A stretch of DNA of 7,928 nt from Oscillospiraceae bacterium (GTDB lineage Bacteria > Bacillota > Clostridia > Oscillospirales > Oscillospiraceae): NCBI GenBank assembly GCA_031264545.1, contig JAISDV010000092.1, positions 1 through 7,928 on the forward strand. Reading direction: 5' to 3'. Made by a program: the position numbers and the translations under genes. Positions 6,571-7,928 of this stretch are shown here, piece after piece. Numbering within the stretch: position 1 is the stretch's first letter; every line of letters starts with the position of its first letter. The notes beneath the pieces are model-generated. The model did not search any database. It saw nothing but the letters and a program-made list of their open reading frames with translations, and was not told the origin of the DNA.

Positions 6571-6593
6571 CATCCCAAACTGGTTATGATTAT
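6566..6593. promoter_or_regulatory. Inverted repeat over the -10 box and start site of degV (probable operator)
   Basis: ATAATCAT (6566-6573) and ATGATTAT (6586-6593) are perfect reverse complements separated by 12 bases. The half-site centres are 20 bases apart, close to two helical turns, as expected for a dimeric DNA-binding protein contacting one face. The left arm covers five bases of the -10 box and the right arm lies just past the expected start, so bound protein should block transcription. The RNA would contain only part of the repeat, which argues for a DNA rather than an RNA function. The repressor is unknown. Confidence 0.6.
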
Positions 6594-6655
6594 TGTTTTA
6601 GATGTTATTGATTACTACATATGTTAATAAACTGTGAATAAGGGGTGACAGAGCT

Positions 6656-7501
6656 TTGAGTTTCCAAATAATAGGCGACAGCTGCTGCGACTATCCGTAC
6701 CTGACCGATGACTATACCTGGATAAAAAGAGTTCCGCTCACAATAGAGCTGGGCGGGGAGGTCTATACAGATAACGCGCAGCTGCGCTGCGCCATGCTGG
6801 TGAGTAAGATGGCGGCCTCGCGCAGCGCGCCGAAATCCGCTTGTCCTTCTCCCGGCAATTATCTTGAAGCCTATACTTGCGGCGCTGACGATATTTACGT
6901 CGTGACGCTTTCGGACAAGCTCAGCGGCAGCTATGAAAGCGCGGTCGTCGCGGCGAACATGTTTAAGGAAGCGCATCCGGCGAAAAATATATTCGTTTTC
7001 AGCTCAAAGAGCGCCGCATCCGGCGAAATCGCCGTTTGCCGGAAAATACTTTCTCTGGCCGAAGCGGGAGAGCCTTTTGAAAGGGTCGTTGCCGAGACGC
7101 TTGACTTTATCAGCGGAATCGCCACTTATTTTATCCTTGAGACACTGGATGTTTTTCGCAAAAATGGCAGGCTGAGCCACCTGCAGTCGCTTGTTACGGG
7201 CGCGCTGAGGCTCAAGCTCATCATGGGCGGAGACGAAACGGGAAATATTTGCATCAGGGGAAAGGCCTTGTCAATGGATAGGGCCATCAGCAGAATGGCC
7301 GAGCTGATCGCTGAAAGGTGCAAAGGCAGGGATATGAGCGAAACAGTGTTCTATATTACCCACTGCCAGTGTCCGGACAGAGCGCGGCTCGCGCGGGATA
7401 AGCTTATGGAAAAGGTTGCATTTAAAGACTGCGTGCTGCTCAGAGCCGGCGGCATCAGCACGATCTATGCAAACGCAGGCGGCTTCGTCCTCGCCTACTG
7501 A
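6656..7501 (+). CDS. DegV-family protein (fatty-acid-binding fold), divergent
   Basis: A 281-residue DegV-family protein, normal length. Recognisable elements are the N-terminal GDSCCDYP (7-14, usually DSTxDLP), RVPLTIELGGEVYTDN (25-40), SACPSPGNYLEAY (61-73, usually TSQPSPxxFLEAY), VVTLSDKLSGSYESA (82-96), VFSSKSAASGEIAVC, FILETLDVFRKNGRLS and a C-terminal glycine-rich segment (264-277). DegV proteins of the FakB type hold a fatty acid and present it to the FakA kinase for phospholipid synthesis. No fakA-like gene is visible here, and the C-terminal segment differs from the usual GTHxGPGxxG form, so the ligand is uncertain. The start is TTG at 6656: an in-frame stop at 6635 rules out an earlier start, and AGGGGTG (6641-6647) is 8 bases upstream. 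Eleven cysteines is many for a protein of this length. Confidence 0.88.
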   Translation: MSFQIIGDSCCDYPYLTDDYTWIKRVPLTIELGGEVYTDNAQLRCAMLVSKMAASRSAPKSACPSPGNYLEAYTCGADDIYVVTLSDKLSGSYESAVVAANMFKEAHPAKNIFVFSSKSAASGEIAVCRKILSLAEAGEPFERVVAETLDFISGIATYFILETLDVFRKNGRLSHLQSLVTGALRLKLIMGGDETGNICIRGKALSMDRAISRMAELIAERCKGRDMSETVFYITHCQCPDRARLARDKLMEKVAFKDCVLLRAGGISTIYANAGGFVLAY

Positions 7502-7521
7502 ATACAGATTTTTTCCCTCTC

Positions 7522-7692
7522 TTGTTCCCTATCTCCGCTGCCGACGACGGCGACGACGGGTTAACGGATAGGGAACATGCTGTTGCTCTGGCTTACCGTG
7601 CGGCAAGCGAAGATGATCGGATTATTGTGGACGCTGCGCTAAAAAAATACCTGGAGCCTCAGCCAAAATATATATCCGGCGAGGCAATCTGA
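7522..7692 (+). pseudogene. Orphan coding stretch, probable gene remnant or unannotated small protein
   Basis: One frame reads without a stop through this stretch and ends at TGA 7690-7692. From about 7558 it looks like real protein: GLTDREHAVALAYRAASEDD, then RIIVDAALKKYLEPQPKYIS and GEAI. It is a helix-forming, charged sequence with mixed codon use, whereas the other two frames have early stops. There is no ATG in frame. The only upstream start candidate is TTG 7522, which follows a pyrimidine-rich stretch with no ribosome site. The first part (AADDGDDG) is low-complexity and overlaps an inverted repeat. I do not recognise the family. It may be the C-terminal end of a gene lost by rearrangement, or a small protein with an unusual start. 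The zinc-ribbon gene begins 48 bases later. Confidence 0.4.
7524..7576. repeat. 10-base perfect inverted repeat with internal hairpin downstream of degV
   Basis: GTTCCCTATC (7524-7533) and GATAGGGAAC (7567-7576) are exact reverse complements flanking 33 bases. Inside, GCCG and CGGC (7540-7543 and 7548-7551) make a smaller hairpin, and CGACGACGG occurs twice in tandem (7542-7550 and 7551-7559). It begins 22 bases after the degV stop, so it could protect or end that transcript, but no U-run follows the second arm. A boundary of a small mobile or rearranged segment is an alternative. Confidence 0.5.
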
Positions 7693-7740
7693 TCTATTGG
7701 ATAAAATACAACTGAAATCGACACAGCGAGAGGGTTTGCC

Positions 7741-7928
7741 ATGGATGAGAACACAAACAAGCCGGGCTATATCTGCGGCAGGTGCGGCGCGGTAACGGAT
7801 TACCCGAAAGCGTTTTGCCGCAAGTGCTATAGGGAACAGGTTTGTATCTCGGCCTTTCTTATTGTTTTTGCGCTTGTTGTGATAGCGATCGTAAATACAT
7901 ACTTCCTTGGGAACGGCGTCAGGCTTGG
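7741..7928 (+). CDS. Small zinc-ribbon and membrane-helix protein, 3' end outside window
   Basis: The first 62 codons are present and the frame is still open at the window edge. Residues 12-29 form a zinc ribbon with two CxxC pairs (C12/C15 in CGRC and C26/C29 in CRKC) spaced by ten residues. A hydrophobic segment follows at about 36-56 (ISAFLIVFALVVIAIVNTYF), a likely membrane helix. This zinc-ribbon plus single-helix layout is common in small uncharacterised Firmicutes membrane proteins; I cannot assign a function. The ATG at 7741 is supported by GAGAGGG (7728-7734) six bases upstream. A TAAAAT at 7702-7707 could be a -10 box, but no good -35 is seen. It is separated from degV by about 240 bases containing the orphan coding stretch. 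Confidence 0.72.
   Translation, partial: MDENTNKPGYICGRCGAVTDYPKAFCRKCYREQVCISAFLIVFALVVIAIVNTYFLGNGVRL

Noticed and set aside
1..7928. tRNA, rRNA, CRISPR array, insertion sequence or phage genes
   Set aside because: No cloverleaf, repeat-spacer pattern, transposase or integrase was seen on either strand.

Overview
The window is a complete, tightly packed phosphate-uptake and phosphate-sensing operon read leftward (minus strand), followed by three unrelated-looking genes read rightward. The fairly high GC content, the DegV-family protein, the lipoprotein PstS, the strong AGGAGG-type ribosome sites and the Pho-box spacing together suggest a high-GC member of the Clostridia (for example Oscillospiraceae-like). 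This placement is an inference from gene types and base composition, not from a phylogenetic marker.

Left two thirds (1-5042, minus strand). In transcription order: pstS (phosphate-binding lipoprotein), pstC and pstA (the two permease subunits), pstB (ATPase), phoU (signalling regulator), phoB (response regulator) and the first 46 codons of a membrane sensor kinase, phoR, cut off by the window edge. pstC/pstA overlap by 11 bases, phoB/phoR overlap by 4, and pstA/pstB are 5 bases apart, so this is one operon. Phosphate is captured by PstS, moved through PstCA at the cost of ATP by PstB, and the transport state is relayed through PhoU to PhoR and PhoB. Three 11-base direct repeats upstream of pstS (TTTACA-type) are a good candidate PhoB binding site, which would close a positive autoregulatory loop. 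A hairpin plus short U-run between pstS and pstC probably makes the binding protein more abundant than the permease.

Centre (5043-5475). A divergent control region of about 430 bases separates pstS from a plus-strand LysR-type regulator. It holds the Pho boxes, a plausible promoter for lysR, and a long lysR leader of about 190 bases with small repeats.

Right third (5476-7928, plus strand). A LysR-type regulator of unknown ligand is followed by a GC-rich hairpin. Then comes a perfect-consensus promoter (TTGACA, 17 bases, TATAAT) whose -10 box lies inside an 8-base perfect inverted repeat, a likely repressor operator. It drives a divergent DegV-family (fatty-acid-binding type) protein that starts with TTG. 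After this lie a 10-base perfect inverted repeat, an orphan coding stretch with no good start (probably a gene remnant or unannotated small protein), and the beginning of a small zinc-ribbon plus membrane-helix protein that runs off the window.

The Pst/Pho part is ordinary in content. I did not find a convincing undescribed system. The observations most worth checking are the degV operator, the orphan coding fragment with its inverted repeat, and the altered ligand-site motifs of the DegV protein.
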